Assembly (NCBI RefSeq): GCF_009765835.1
Contig: NZ_LMUS01000006.1
Location: 1,198,438 to 1,262,437, forward strand
Source of the DNA: Granulicella sp. L56
GTDB taxonomy: Bacteria > Acidobacteriota > Terriglobia > Terriglobales > Acidobacteriaceae
Length of the DNA stretch: 64,000 nucleotides
Direction: 5' to 3'
Below are positions 35,707 through 44,257 of the stretch, in pieces. Made by a program: the position numbers and the translations under genes. The first letter of the stretch is position 1, and every line of letters starts with the position of its first letter. The notes under the pieces were generated by a model that saw only the letters and a program-made list of their open reading frames with translations, did no database searches and was not told where the DNA came from.

Positions 35707-37767
35707 CTATTGAAGAGAAATCTCGATAATCGTCACGCTCGCACTGGGAAACTTGTGCGTAAAGGCTCCATGTACCTCTTCCGTGTCTACCAGTGGCTTC
35801 ACCTTATTAGGGTTCTCCTCATTGTTTTCGGCAAGGATATTGTCAGCGGCTATCGTTGTCACCTTGGCAACTCTTCCCTTCACCCCAAGACTGGCGAAGT
35901 CGAAGTTGGCTGTCAGCGCCTGCGTCAGATCACGGTTCACACAGAAGAGCACCAGAGACCTTCCACCCGCAGACTCGGCAGCGTCGACATCCAGATAAGG
36001 AACGTCCGAAATGTCAGGCAGGCGGTTCACACCATGAGCGACTGAATAAACCGGCGAGTTCGATTGCACGCGAAGCAGCGTGCGCGGCTCTGCATTCGCA
36101 TACTCGCGAAGGACCCAGTACGCAGGCGCTCCGTAGACCTGGCCTCGCTTGCTCCATATCCCGCCGAACTCCATGATCCCGGTCATATCAGAGATGGGAA
36201 CGATCTTCGAGTTGCGGATAATCATGTTCAGAAATCCGCCAGCGAAGAGTGCTCCGCCCATATTGGTAAAGTGCAACCCGGTATGAGAATCGGAGATCAT
36301 AAGCCACTCCGTAAAGGCCGTGTTCACATGATCGCGATGCGGGCTCTGCTGGATCTGCGCGTGAATAGCGTGCATCCGCTCTTCCAGCCCGATGGGCAGC
36401 GCGAGACTCGCCATCGCACGAAACTGCGCTGTGGAATCAGGCATTTGCACACTATCGTTGACCACAAAGTGAGTAGAGAGAAGGTCGAACGTCCCCACAG
36501 GATTGGACAACTGTGCGGCGTTCCAGTCATGGAAGTGATCTTCATCCGCACCGGTGGCAATTAAGCGCGACGTTGGATCGACCTTGCGCACGGCCTGGCT
36601 GGTAGCAAGCGTCTTCTGAGCTACACGCTCCAGGCTCGGGTACCCCACCTGAAAGTCACCCCATAGCTCATTACCCAACTCCCATAGCAGGCCACCTTTA
36701 TGGTCGCCCCAGTGCTGATCGACATACTTCACCCACGCCGCAGCATCTTGCGGCGTACCAGTGCCTAGGTTCAATGCGATCTGCGGCTGAGCGTTGATGA
36801 GTTTGCAAAACTCAAGGAACTCGTCGGTGCCAAAGGTGTTGTACTCCGGAATGCCCCACGAGACATTCAGCTTGCCGACACGCTTATCTCGGGGGCCGAT
36901 ACCGTCCTTCCAGTCATAGGCAGAGGTAAAATTGCCGCCAAACCGAATCAAGGGCGAATGCAGATCACGGGCCATCGCAATAACGTCGGGATCCATGCCG
37001 TCGATGTTGTCAGCCGGCATCAGCGATGCCTGATCCACCTCGACGCGCGCATCGTTCTTAAGCGCGAGCACGAAGTCCACGGGAGCAAGCGGGGCGACCT
37101 GTCCTGGCTTGAGCACGAGCGTAAAGGTGAACTTTGTCCACGCGGTTGCCGCTGCATTGAGACTCTGCGCGACTAGAATACTGTCCTTCTGATCATGCGT
37201 GCGCAGTGAAACGGTGACATCGGCTGGGCCTTCAATGTGCTTCAACCAGATACTGCCTGTGTAAGTGAGTTCGCGATGAACCGGCAGGTAGACCATCTGG
37301 CGAATGCCCACCTCCTTGCCGGGTAGCGACATAACCAGCAGCGAGCGCGTGGAGTTCGCCGCGTCTCCCCATACCGGCTGATAACGATTTCCCTGCGCCT
37401 GGTCGAGCGGCTCCCACGGCAGAGGAATTCCCAGTTGCGATGCCCGCCGCAACTCAGGACGCGCATGCAGCATCCCGGCAATGTTCCCAGCACTCCATAA
37501 ACCATCTTCGAAGCTTGGGTTCTCCAGCGCATCGGCCCAGAGCCCCCCATACGTCGACTTGCCGATAGGCTCCAAAAAGCTGCCGAAGACCGAGGTCGGA
37601 ATCGCTTCAGGAGCCTCCGTCCGCAGGATGTGCACTTCAATGGGCGTGTCGGTGACGGCAGCGTTATTGGTGATCTGAGCCGAAAGAGGATATGTGGCCA
37701 TCCACGTAAGCGCGGTGACCGAGGCAACCTGCAGAAAGGACTTGGTAAAAGCTGATATGCGACTCAT
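35707..37767 (-). CDS. Secreted GH51 alpha-L-arabinofuranosidase
   Basis: About 686 residues from the ATG at 37767, with AAGGAG nine bases upstream of the spacer. The signal peptide ends near YPLSAQ. The GH51 barrel shows LIRFGGNFTSAYDWKDGIGP, the acid/base Glu367 in WELGNELWGDF, and the nucleophile Glu487 in AFTEWLM. An N-terminal carbohydrate-binding-like segment (GSFLEPIGKSTYGGLWADAL) precedes it. It should release arabinofuranose from arabinoxylan, arabinan or arabinogalactan, fitting the GH28 and GH27 genes elsewhere in the window. The gene lies 111 bases downstream of a secreted TPR gene on the same strand. Confidence 0.95.
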   Translation of the reverse strand: MSRISAFTKSFLQVASVTALTWMATYPLSAQITNNAAVTDTPIEVHILRTEAPEAIPTSVFGSFLEPIGKSTYGGLWADALENPSFEDGLWSAGNIAGMLHARPELRRASQLGIPLPWEPLDQAQGNRYQPVWGDAANSTRSLLVMSLPGKEVGIRQMVYLPVHRELTYTGSIWLKHIEGPADVTVSLRTHDQKDSILVAQSLNAAATAWTKFTFTLVLKPGQVAPLAPVDFVLALKNDARVEVDQASLMPADNIDGMDPDVIAMARDLHSPLIRFGGNFTSAYDWKDGIGPRDKRVGKLNVSWGIPEYNTFGTDEFLEFCKLINAQPQIALNLGTGTPQDAAAWVKYVDQHWGDHKGGLLWELGNELWGDFQVGYPSLERVAQKTLATSQAVRKVDPTSRLIATGADEDHFHDWNAAQLSNPVGTFDLLSTHFVVNDSVQMPDSTAQFRAMASLALPIGLEERMHAIHAQIQQSPHRDHVNTAFTEWLMISDSHTGLHFTNMGGALFAGGFLNMIIRNSKIVPISDMTGIMEFGGIWSKRGQVYGAPAYWVLREYANAEPRTLLRVQSNSPVYSVAHGVNRLPDISDVPYLDVDAAESAGGRSLVLFCVNRDLTQALTANFDFASLGVKGRVAKVTTIAADNILAENNEENPNKVKPLVDTEEVHGAFTHKFPSASVTIIEISLQ

Positions 37768-37878
37768 GAGAAGCGTCTCCTTGCAATGAATGACTGATAG
37801 ATGGAATTGGAGCGTCCGCGAACAACCACAATACAAAATCGTTTAAATTGACACACAGAAACGGTGTACGACATATCT

Positions 37879-38970
37879 CTACTGCGTACCTGGCGTTATC
37901 GGAATAGCACGCTTTTGTTGCAGACTTGCAGCGATCTTCAATTGCTGTTCGGCCTCTGCTTTTTTCCCCACATGGGCAAGCGCGAGGCTGTAGTAGTAAC
38001 GAGCCGGCTGATAATTAGGTGCGCTGACGATGGCTTTTGCAAGATACCCTTCTGCTTCGGCATAATTCTTCGCACGATAAGAGAGGATTCCCATTCCGGT
38101 AAGCGCTCCGCCATGGTTTGGATCGCGAGCCAGCGTCTTGTGAAAGAGCGGCTCCGCCTCGGCATCGTGCTGTGTATCCAGCGCAATCTGGCCAAGTGCG
38201 TAATAAGACTCCGTCTGTACCGGCTGCAACTCAATCGAGCGCTTGAACTCCTTCGTCGCCTCTGCAGTCTTAAGCTGCATCTGAAGCAGATGTCCAAGCC
38301 CATAATGGGCCGTGGCATCGTCCGGACGTGCGGCCAGATACTCCCGGAAGTGCTTCTCCGCCAACTCCGAATGCATCTGGTCCGTCTCCACACGCGCTAA
38401 AGCATAAAGCGTAGTGAGATCGTCGGGCTTGACCTTAAGCGCAGCACTCAGGGACTCATTGGCCAGCACCAACTGGTTCATCCCCTGTGCCTGAATGCCC
38501 AGGTCTATGAGGAGCGTGGGATCATCGGGTAGATTTTCACGGGCATGCTGCAAACACGCGAGCGCAGCTTCAGGACTCGCAGCGCGGACCTGCAGCGCAA
38601 GCGCCACGGCAGCCGAAAGCTCGCCGCGGCGGGCATCGGCATCGCGCAGATTGATCGCCAGCACGGCTTCGAATCGCTCCATCGCCTCCGGATAGCGATG
38701 TTCTTCAGAATACAGTTTGCCAAGCGCATTATTGGTGCTGGCATTCGTAGGACTGATCGCGATGGCTTGCAGCAGAAGCTGCTGTGCAGTGCTTTGATCC
38801 CCTTGCTGAAGACTGTGCAATGCCTGGGCCACGAGCGCGTCCGCCTGATTGGAAGTGGATAAAGTGTTGTTCGCCTGTTGCGCTGCTGCAAAAGACGACG
38901 AACCGAAATAGCCTGTGCCCATACCAACCAGCAGCAAGACAACGAAACGAAATGGGAAGAAGGATTTCAT
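37879..38970 (-). CDS. Secreted TPR protein following receptor 3
   Basis: About 363 residues from the ATG at 38970. The signal peptide is MKSFFPFRFVVLLLVGMGTG, ending near SFAAAQQ, and no lipobox Cys is visible. The remainder is at least eight TPR-type helix pairs, e.g. NNALGKLYSEEHRYPEAMER and AHYGLGHLLQMQLKTAEATK. It is probably periplasmic. It follows receptor 3 (stop at 39028) with only 57 bases between, but that gap is filled by an intrinsic terminator whose T tract touches the start codon. A GTG at 39012 is an alternative start that would place the hairpin inside the coding region. A similar TPR gene follows receptor 4. Confidence 0.88.
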   Translation of the reverse strand: MKSFFPFRFVVLLLVGMGTGYFGSSSFAAAQQANNTLSTSNQADALVAQALHSLQQGDQSTAQQLLLQAIAISPTNASTNNALGKLYSEEHRYPEAMERFEAVLAINLRDADARRGELSAAVALALQVRAASPEAALACLQHARENLPDDPTLLIDLGIQAQGMNQLVLANESLSAALKVKPDDLTTLYALARVETDQMHSELAEKHFREYLAARPDDATAHYGLGHLLQMQLKTAEATKEFKRSIELQPVQTESYYALGQIALDTQHDAEAEPLFHKTLARDPNHGGALTGMGILSYRAKNYAEAEGYLAKAIVSAPNYQPARYYYSLALAHVGKKAEAEQQLKIAASLQQKRAIPITPGTQ

Positions 38971-39001
38971 AAAAAGGCGGAGGGCCTGGAAGCCCTCCGC
39001 C
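38971..39001 (-). terminator. Intrinsic terminator abutting the TPR start codon
   Basis: A perfect 10-bp stem (38976-38985 with 38992-39001), a 6-base loop and five T (38971-38975) on the minus strand. The next base begins ATG of the TPR gene. It may limit readthrough from receptor 3. Confidence 0.88.
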
Positions 39002-39027
39002 GGAATTATCACACGAGGACAAGCAAG

Positions 39028-42000
39028 TTAGAACTGGAACCGCGCCGTAAGCTGCATCTGGCGTGGGCCGTTGATCGTCCCTGTCGGCACGCCGAAGGTG
39101 TAGTCATAGGGCTGAGTGTCCGGAGTGCTGAAGGTGTGCCGGTTGAAGGCGTTGAGAAGTTCTACCTTCAAGATCAGCAGCGTGCCTTCGGTAATGGGTG
39201 TTTTCTTCAGGAAGCTGAAGTCTTCGTTGAGGTACTTGTAGTTTCGAAGCTCGCCGGTGACACGCGGAATGTCTCCGAACTCGAAGTTGCCGTTATCGCA
39301 CGTCGCACAGGTTCCAGCCTGTACCGCGCGGGTAAGACGATTGTTGCTTTGGTTCTGGCTATAAATGGCCGGCGCCGTCTGGAACTGCGAATAGGCGGCA
39401 TTGCCGGTATTCGTCAGACCGTTGAATTCGCTATCCACGTTCGGATCAGAACCTATGTTTGGATAATTTGCCCGTAGCTTGCGAAACGGATCGATGTGTC
39501 CCTTACGTGCGGGACTCGCGAGGCTCGAACCCGTAACACGAGAGAACGCAATGCAGTTTTGATAGCCAGGAATACCATCGGCGCAACCAAACGACGTTGG
39601 CTGACCCGACATATAGCGCTGCACGGCTCCAATCTCAAATCCACTGATCGCCGCCCGTACAAATCCGTTCGTCGAACCCAGGAAGTGTTGTCCCTTCCCG
39701 AACGGCAACTGGTAGATGTAGCTGACCACGAACGTGTGCGGGATGTCCTGAACAGACAGCGCCTTGATGCTCTTCGGATTGGAAGGATCCTGCTCCTGGT
39801 TGACGCCAGCGTTCGTTCCCGGCAGTGCGGAATCGGCGTTGGTGATCGACTTCGACCAGGTATAGGAAGCCTGCAGGCTGAGACCATGCGAGAAGCGCCG
39901 CTCAACGGTTGCGATCAGAGCGTCGTAGGAAGAGTGCCCGACATTCTGCAGGCAGCAGTCTGTCGCAATATAGTCATACTGCGGGAACGGCCGAATTGCC
40001 TGGAAGTAGTTCGCCGCCGTGTTGAAGGTCGCATACGGAACTTTGGTTTGCTGCGCCGGAGCACTGGTTGCAAAGCTACGGTTGAGAATGTCACCAAGCC
40101 CGAAGGCCGATGGCGAGATATTGTTGACGTTCTCGATGCCCGACTTGAGGTGCGAGGCTGACGAGCCAATATAGCCAATCGTCATGATCAGGTCCTTGGC
40201 AAGCTCCTGTTGCACCTGGAGGTTCCACTGGTTGACCTGGGCGGGACGACCGTACGACGGCTTAATATAGTTGCTGAAGTTTTGCGGAGCCGCCGAGTTC
40301 CCATTGCTGAACAGACCCGGATCGAGGTTCGGCGCAATCGTATACGGATTGAGCCCGTTGTCGATACGGTAGGAATCGGTGAAGCCATCGCTGTTCTGCT
40401 GAAGGGGAAGCGAGTAGCCTGCAATCTCAGAACCGCCGAAGTCGCTGTATTGAAGCGGCGCATACAGGGTTGCAAAGCCGCCGCGAACCGCAAGCTTACC
40501 ATTCCATCTGGTAGGCGAGTACGCGAAGCCGATGCGCGGAGCGATATCTTTGTACCAGGTATCAGCCCAGCGCGTATTGCAGCCGCCGCAGTTCGTTCCG
40601 AACACCAGCGCGCCAGGCAAACCGCTATGCGGATCGATCGCCGTCGGGCTGAAGTTCGAAGTCCTATTGGTCGCTTCTTTACGTGGCTGGTCGATGCTGT
40701 AACGAATGCCGATGTTCAGGACAAGGTCGTTGGATGCCTTGAAGTCGTCCTGGGCAAAGGCAGCCGAGTAGCTCGACAGCCAGCGCGGCTGATGCGTCAC
40801 GATGGTTGCACCTGCCGAGTCAAACAGTCCCAGCAGGAAGCTCGCTCCTCCCAAACCAGTTCCATCCTGGTAGGGGCTTAGCTTGGCTGCCTTCGTCTGG
40901 TTGCCGTTGAAGTTGAAGTAGCCATTCTCCGAGTCGTGCGCAATATTCGAGTACTGCTGATAACGGTAGTCGACGCCGAACTTGAAGCTGTTACGCCCCT
41001 TCTGCCAGTTCACAGAGTCGTTGAAGCGAAGGCCGTTGTCGATATTGTCGTCATCCTGGTTGCGGCTCAGCGAGACATAGCCGCTGACATTCATGACTGG
41101 GAAGCCACGAAAGACGTTGGGAATACCGAGCTGTTTGCCGTAATCGGTCTTTGAGTACGCCGGTTGATTTTCGATCGCTCCATTGATCGAGTTGGAACGG
41201 TTGTAGCCCACGTTCAAGTGGTTGAGCAGATTCGCCGTGAAGATATGGTCCCAACCGCCGCGGCCAAAGTGAGTAATGAAGTCCTGCGTCTGAACGTTCG
41301 GCGTAACTGGTGCAGGCAGTTGGAAGTTCTGTGGGCTGAAGCGAAAGTTTTCGCGCGTGCTGTACGAGCCGAAGAACTTATCGTTCGATCCGATGGAATG
41401 ATCGACGCGAACCGTATACGTGGTGTTCGTCAAAGGAGACGAGGTGTTGAGCGTGTAGTTGTTCGCGATGCCCGGCGAGGTCGGCGTCGGATAATACGCC
41501 AGGATGTTCTGAGAGACTGGATCGATACGCCCCTGCGGAATGATATTGAGCTGTCCGTTACCGCTCTTGAACGGCAACCGGCACGGAACATTGTTGACGG
41601 TTTGCGTGGTATTCGGATCGAAGATCTCCCCGTTATACATGGGGCTGCCATCGCACGGATTGAGGATCGGGTTGCCGTTGTTGTCCAGCTTCACCGAACC
41701 TAGCTGATCGCTGAAATCGCCGCCACGCTCGGCCGTAGTTGGAACCGTGCTTGGAATGGGTCCGCCCAGCGTATGCCGGTATTGCTCCCACGAGAAGAAG
41801 AAGAAGCTCTTGTCGTGCCCGTTATAGAGGTGCGGAATGACGATCGGTCCGCCCATACTTCCGCCATAGTCGTTCTGCTTATCGTTTCCACGGTTGTACG
41901 TGGCTTCGACCGGGTTCCCCTGGCTCTGGTAAAACGCCTTGTAGCCATTGTTAAACCAGTTGTTCGCATTGAGGTCTTCATTGCGGAAGATGTCGAACAC

Positions 42001-42795
42001 GCTGCCATGATAGCTATTGGTTCCGCTCTTGGTAACGAAGTTTTCGATACCGCCCGAGGTGCGGCCAAACTCCGCGGAGGGAGTGTTCGTCGTCACCTTG
42101 AACTCAGAGATCGCTTCCACCGAGGGGGCTTCCTCATCGAAGGAGGAGCCATTTTCCGAACGCGTCTGCGAAGCGCCGTCAAGCAAGACCTCATTGCCAA
42201 AGTTCTGGCCGCCGCCAATCTTCGAGATAAAGATGCCGTTCGCACTGTTGCCGGTGCCAGGCCCAGCCGTGCCGGGGATCAGGAAGACGAACGCTTCAGG
42301 AGACCGCAGCGCACCGACTCCGCCAAGTGCCAGCGGCAGATCGATAATCTGCCTCGTCGAAACCGTGCCGCCAACATCGGAAGACTGCGTTTCGACCATG
42401 GACGCATTCGCCGCAACGGTAATCGTGTCGGTCGCCGCTCCAACAGCGAGATGAATGTCGAGTGCGGTAACGCTACCCACTCGAACCACTACGCCAGTAT
42501 TGACTGACGGACTGAAACCGGATGCCGTCGCCGTCACCGTGTACTGGCCGAGGGTGATGGAGGGAAAGCGATAGCTTCCGCTGCTGGTTGACTTAATGCT
42601 GTAGGTCGAACCGGTCGCATCATTCTTGGCGGTAATCTCCGCGTTCACGACCTGCGCGCCTGTGCTATCCAGAACGTTTCCTGACAGTTGACCTTCGTTC
42701 GTCTGGGCCATACCAGGATTTGCAGCGAGTACGGTCATCGCTACGACGGCAGCACACCCAAGAAATGCTCGTTTGAATTGAAAAATTTTGCTCAC
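39028..42795 (-). CDS. TonB-dependent outer-membrane receptor, Oar type (receptor 3)
   Basis: About 1255 residues from the GTG at 42795, which has GGAGG five bases upstream. The earlier in-frame ATG at 42819 would contain that site. Signal peptide ends near NPGMAQ. Regulatory-like domain (GQLSGNVLDSTGAQVVNAEI), then plug with LLDGASQTRSENGSSFDEEA and GGIENFVTKSGTNSYHGSVF, and a barrel ending in QLTARFQF. It should import an oligosaccharide or similar ligand by TonB. A LacI-type palindrome lies at 42925-42938, and a TPR gene follows after a terminator. Both suggest inducible expression with a periplasmic partner. Confidence 0.94.
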   Translation of the reverse strand: MSKIFQFKRAFLGCAAVVAMTVLAANPGMAQTNEGQLSGNVLDSTGAQVVNAEITAKNDATGSTYSIKSTSSGSYRFPSITLGQYTVTATASGFSPSVNTGVVVRVGSVTALDIHLAVGAATDTITVAANASMVETQSSDVGGTVSTRQIIDLPLALGGVGALRSPEAFVFLIPGTAGPGTGNSANGIFISKIGGGQNFGNEVLLDGASQTRSENGSSFDEEAPSVEAISEFKVTTNTPSAEFGRTSGGIENFVTKSGTNSYHGSVFDIFRNEDLNANNWFNNGYKAFYQSQGNPVEATYNRGNDKQNDYGGSMGGPIVIPHLYNGHDKSFFFFSWEQYRHTLGGPIPSTVPTTAERGGDFSDQLGSVKLDNNGNPILNPCDGSPMYNGEIFDPNTTQTVNNVPCRLPFKSGNGQLNIIPQGRIDPVSQNILAYYPTPTSPGIANNYTLNTSSPLTNTTYTVRVDHSIGSNDKFFGSYSTRENFRFSPQNFQLPAPVTPNVQTQDFITHFGRGGWDHIFTANLLNHLNVGYNRSNSINGAIENQPAYSKTDYGKQLGIPNVFRGFPVMNVSGYVSLSRNQDDDNIDNGLRFNDSVNWQKGRNSFKFGVDYRYQQYSNIAHDSENGYFNFNGNQTKAAKLSPYQDGTGLGGASFLLGLFDSAGATIVTHQPRWLSSYSAAFAQDDFKASNDLVLNIGIRYSIDQPRKEATNRTSNFSPTAIDPHSGLPGALVFGTNCGGCNTRWADTWYKDIAPRIGFAYSPTRWNGKLAVRGGFATLYAPLQYSDFGGSEIAGYSLPLQQNSDGFTDSYRIDNGLNPYTIAPNLDPGLFSNGNSAAPQNFSNYIKPSYGRPAQVNQWNLQVQQELAKDLIMTIGYIGSSASHLKSGIENVNNISPSAFGLGDILNRSFATSAPAQQTKVPYATFNTAANYFQAIRPFPQYDYIATDCCLQNVGHSSYDALIATVERRFSHGLSLQASYTWSKSITNADSALPGTNAGVNQEQDPSNPKSIKALSVQDIPHTFVVSYIYQLPFGKGQHFLGSTNGFVRAAISGFEIGAVQRYMSGQPTSFGCADGIPGYQNCIAFSRVTGSSLASPARKGHIDPFRKLRANYPNIGSDPNVDSEFNGLTNTGNAAYSQFQTAPAIYSQNQSNNRLTRAVQAGTCATCDNGNFEFGDIPRVTGELRNYKYLNEDFSFLKKTPITEGTLLILKVELLNAFNRHTFSTPDTQPYDYTFGVPTGTINGPRQMQLTARFQF

Positions 42796-42924
42796 AACCC
42801 CTCCAAAAATGTTGCCCATATCGCTTCTTTTCCGAGTCGGCGTTGCCAGAAACAAAATTTTGAAGCGTTTATATTTGTGTCGCCACTTATCGCCAAAAAC
42901 CGCATTCACACAGTTCAAATTCCC

Positions 42925-42938
42925 TGTAATCGGTTACA
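42925..42938. promoter_or_regulatory. LacI-type operator-like palindrome upstream of receptor 3
   Basis: TGTAATCGGTTACA is a CG-centred near-palindrome with TGTAA/TTACA arms, 130 bases before the receptor start. It has the same core form as the site before glpK. The rest of the 469-base gap (42796-43264) shows no gene. Confidence 0.5.
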
Positions 42939-43264
42939 AATTGACAACGCTTCGAATAGTACCCAGCTATTCAAACACTGTCAATCAAAAGTTTGAGATC
43001 GATTTCAACCCTATGGAAACTGCCCTCGCCGCTAAAGACCTCACGACGTTCCATGTTTCTGAAAATGAAAACCTTTAAACGTTGAAAGGCCAATTGATGT
43101 CGCGAAAAGAGGTACCTCAAAAGTTACTCACGAACCTGACCGCGTTTTGAAAAATCGTCCGCGCCGCCACAAATTCATTCTGCAGCTTCAGTTCAGAGGG
43201 GTTTCAGACATGGGACACAGAACGCAATACCAGCGCACTGCCGCCGGAGAGTCAAAAGGCCCGC

Positions 43265-44257
43265 TTACCTGCGCAGCTGAGGTGCTCTTGCTGACAGTAT
43301 CTGAAATTTAGTGCTTTCGTCCGCAGCGGCCTTCATGTTTCCGATCCTTTTATAGATTCGAGCCAACAGATAATGCGGATCTGGATAGGTCAGATCCATC
43401 TCCGCTGCTTTCGTCAACCATCGTATGCTGACATCGTACTTTGCTTCTTGCTCGGCAGCCTTTCCTGCCAAAAAGAAGTTTCTCGGTTCACGTGGATTTC
43501 TCGTTACTGCTTCAGCAGCCGCGGTAAAAGCCTTCTGATTATCGTCGTATCTTAAAAGAAATTCGGCAAGGTCAGCATAGATCACATCATAATGGGGATG
43601 ATTCTTATAGACGAGAGCAATTCCATCCATATAAGTTTTAACAGTCAAACTTATGTCGCCTTTATTTTCGTAGCATAAGGCGAGACCGTCATAAGCTTTG
43701 TAGGTATCGGGGTTCAACTTCAACGCTTCTTGAAATTGCGCCGTCGCTTCCTGAAGACGGAAATCCATATAGTAGATTCTGCCTAGCCAATAATGTGGCT
43801 CTGCGTCTTTTGGCGCAAGATGGGCAGCATGCATTAGGGAAGACTCTGCATCAGAATCTTTATTATCAAAATAAAGAGCCTGCCCTTGGGTAATGAATGC
43901 CTGAACATTGCCAGGATCATCGGCAAGCAAGAGATGAAGTGAAGCTAATGCGGCATCAGTTTGCTGCGAGAGCAGCTGCGCTTTCGCAAGTTCAAGCAAT
44001 ACCTCTTTACGGTTGGAACAGACAGAGAGAGATTTTTGTAATACTCCTGCGGCTACTGAATAGCTCCCTAGTGAGATGAATTGCTCACTTTGTTTCTGCA
44101 AAGAAGCACAAGCATCGCCTATTGCTGGAATATCTGAATGGAGCGTTGTATCAGGGAGTGTTGGAAATTTTCCTTGTGGCACAGATTGTGCTGATAAAGA
44201 CAACAGTGCGACCTCCATTAATAAAACTAGGAGGACCGCACTGCAAAAATACTTCAT
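43265..44257 (-). CDS. Secreted TPR protein translationally coupled to receptor 4
   Basis: 330 residues. The signal peptide is MKYFCSAVLLVLLMEVALLS, ending near LSAQS. The only Cys in it is at position 5, so it is not a lipoprotein. The mature part is a chain of TPR motifs, e.g. AEPHYWLGRIYYMDFRLQEA and TYKAYDGLALCYENKGDISL. Its ATG shares one base with the TGA stop of receptor 4 (TGATG), so the two are cotranslated and probably work together in the periplasm. SusD, the partner of SusC receptors in Bacteroidota, is also built on TPR helices. A similar role here is inference. Confidence 0.9.
   Translation of the reverse strand: MKYFCSAVLLVLLMEVALLSLSAQSVPQGKFPTLPDTTLHSDIPAIGDACASLQKQSEQFISLGSYSVAAGVLQKSLSVCSNRKEVLLELAKAQLLSQQTDAALASLHLLLADDPGNVQAFITQGQALYFDNKDSDAESSLMHAAHLAPKDAEPHYWLGRIYYMDFRLQEATAQFQEALKLNPDTYKAYDGLALCYENKGDISLTVKTYMDGIALVYKNHPHYDVIYADLAEFLLRYDDNQKAFTAAAEAVTRNPREPRNFFLAGKAAEQEAKYDVSIRWLTKAAEMDLTYPDPHYLLARIYKRIGNMKAAADESTKFQILSARAPQLRR

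Noticed and set aside
37838..37850. AATCGTTTAAATT upstream of the GH51 gene as another LacI-type site
   Set aside because: The arms do not pair around the CG centre well enough to count.
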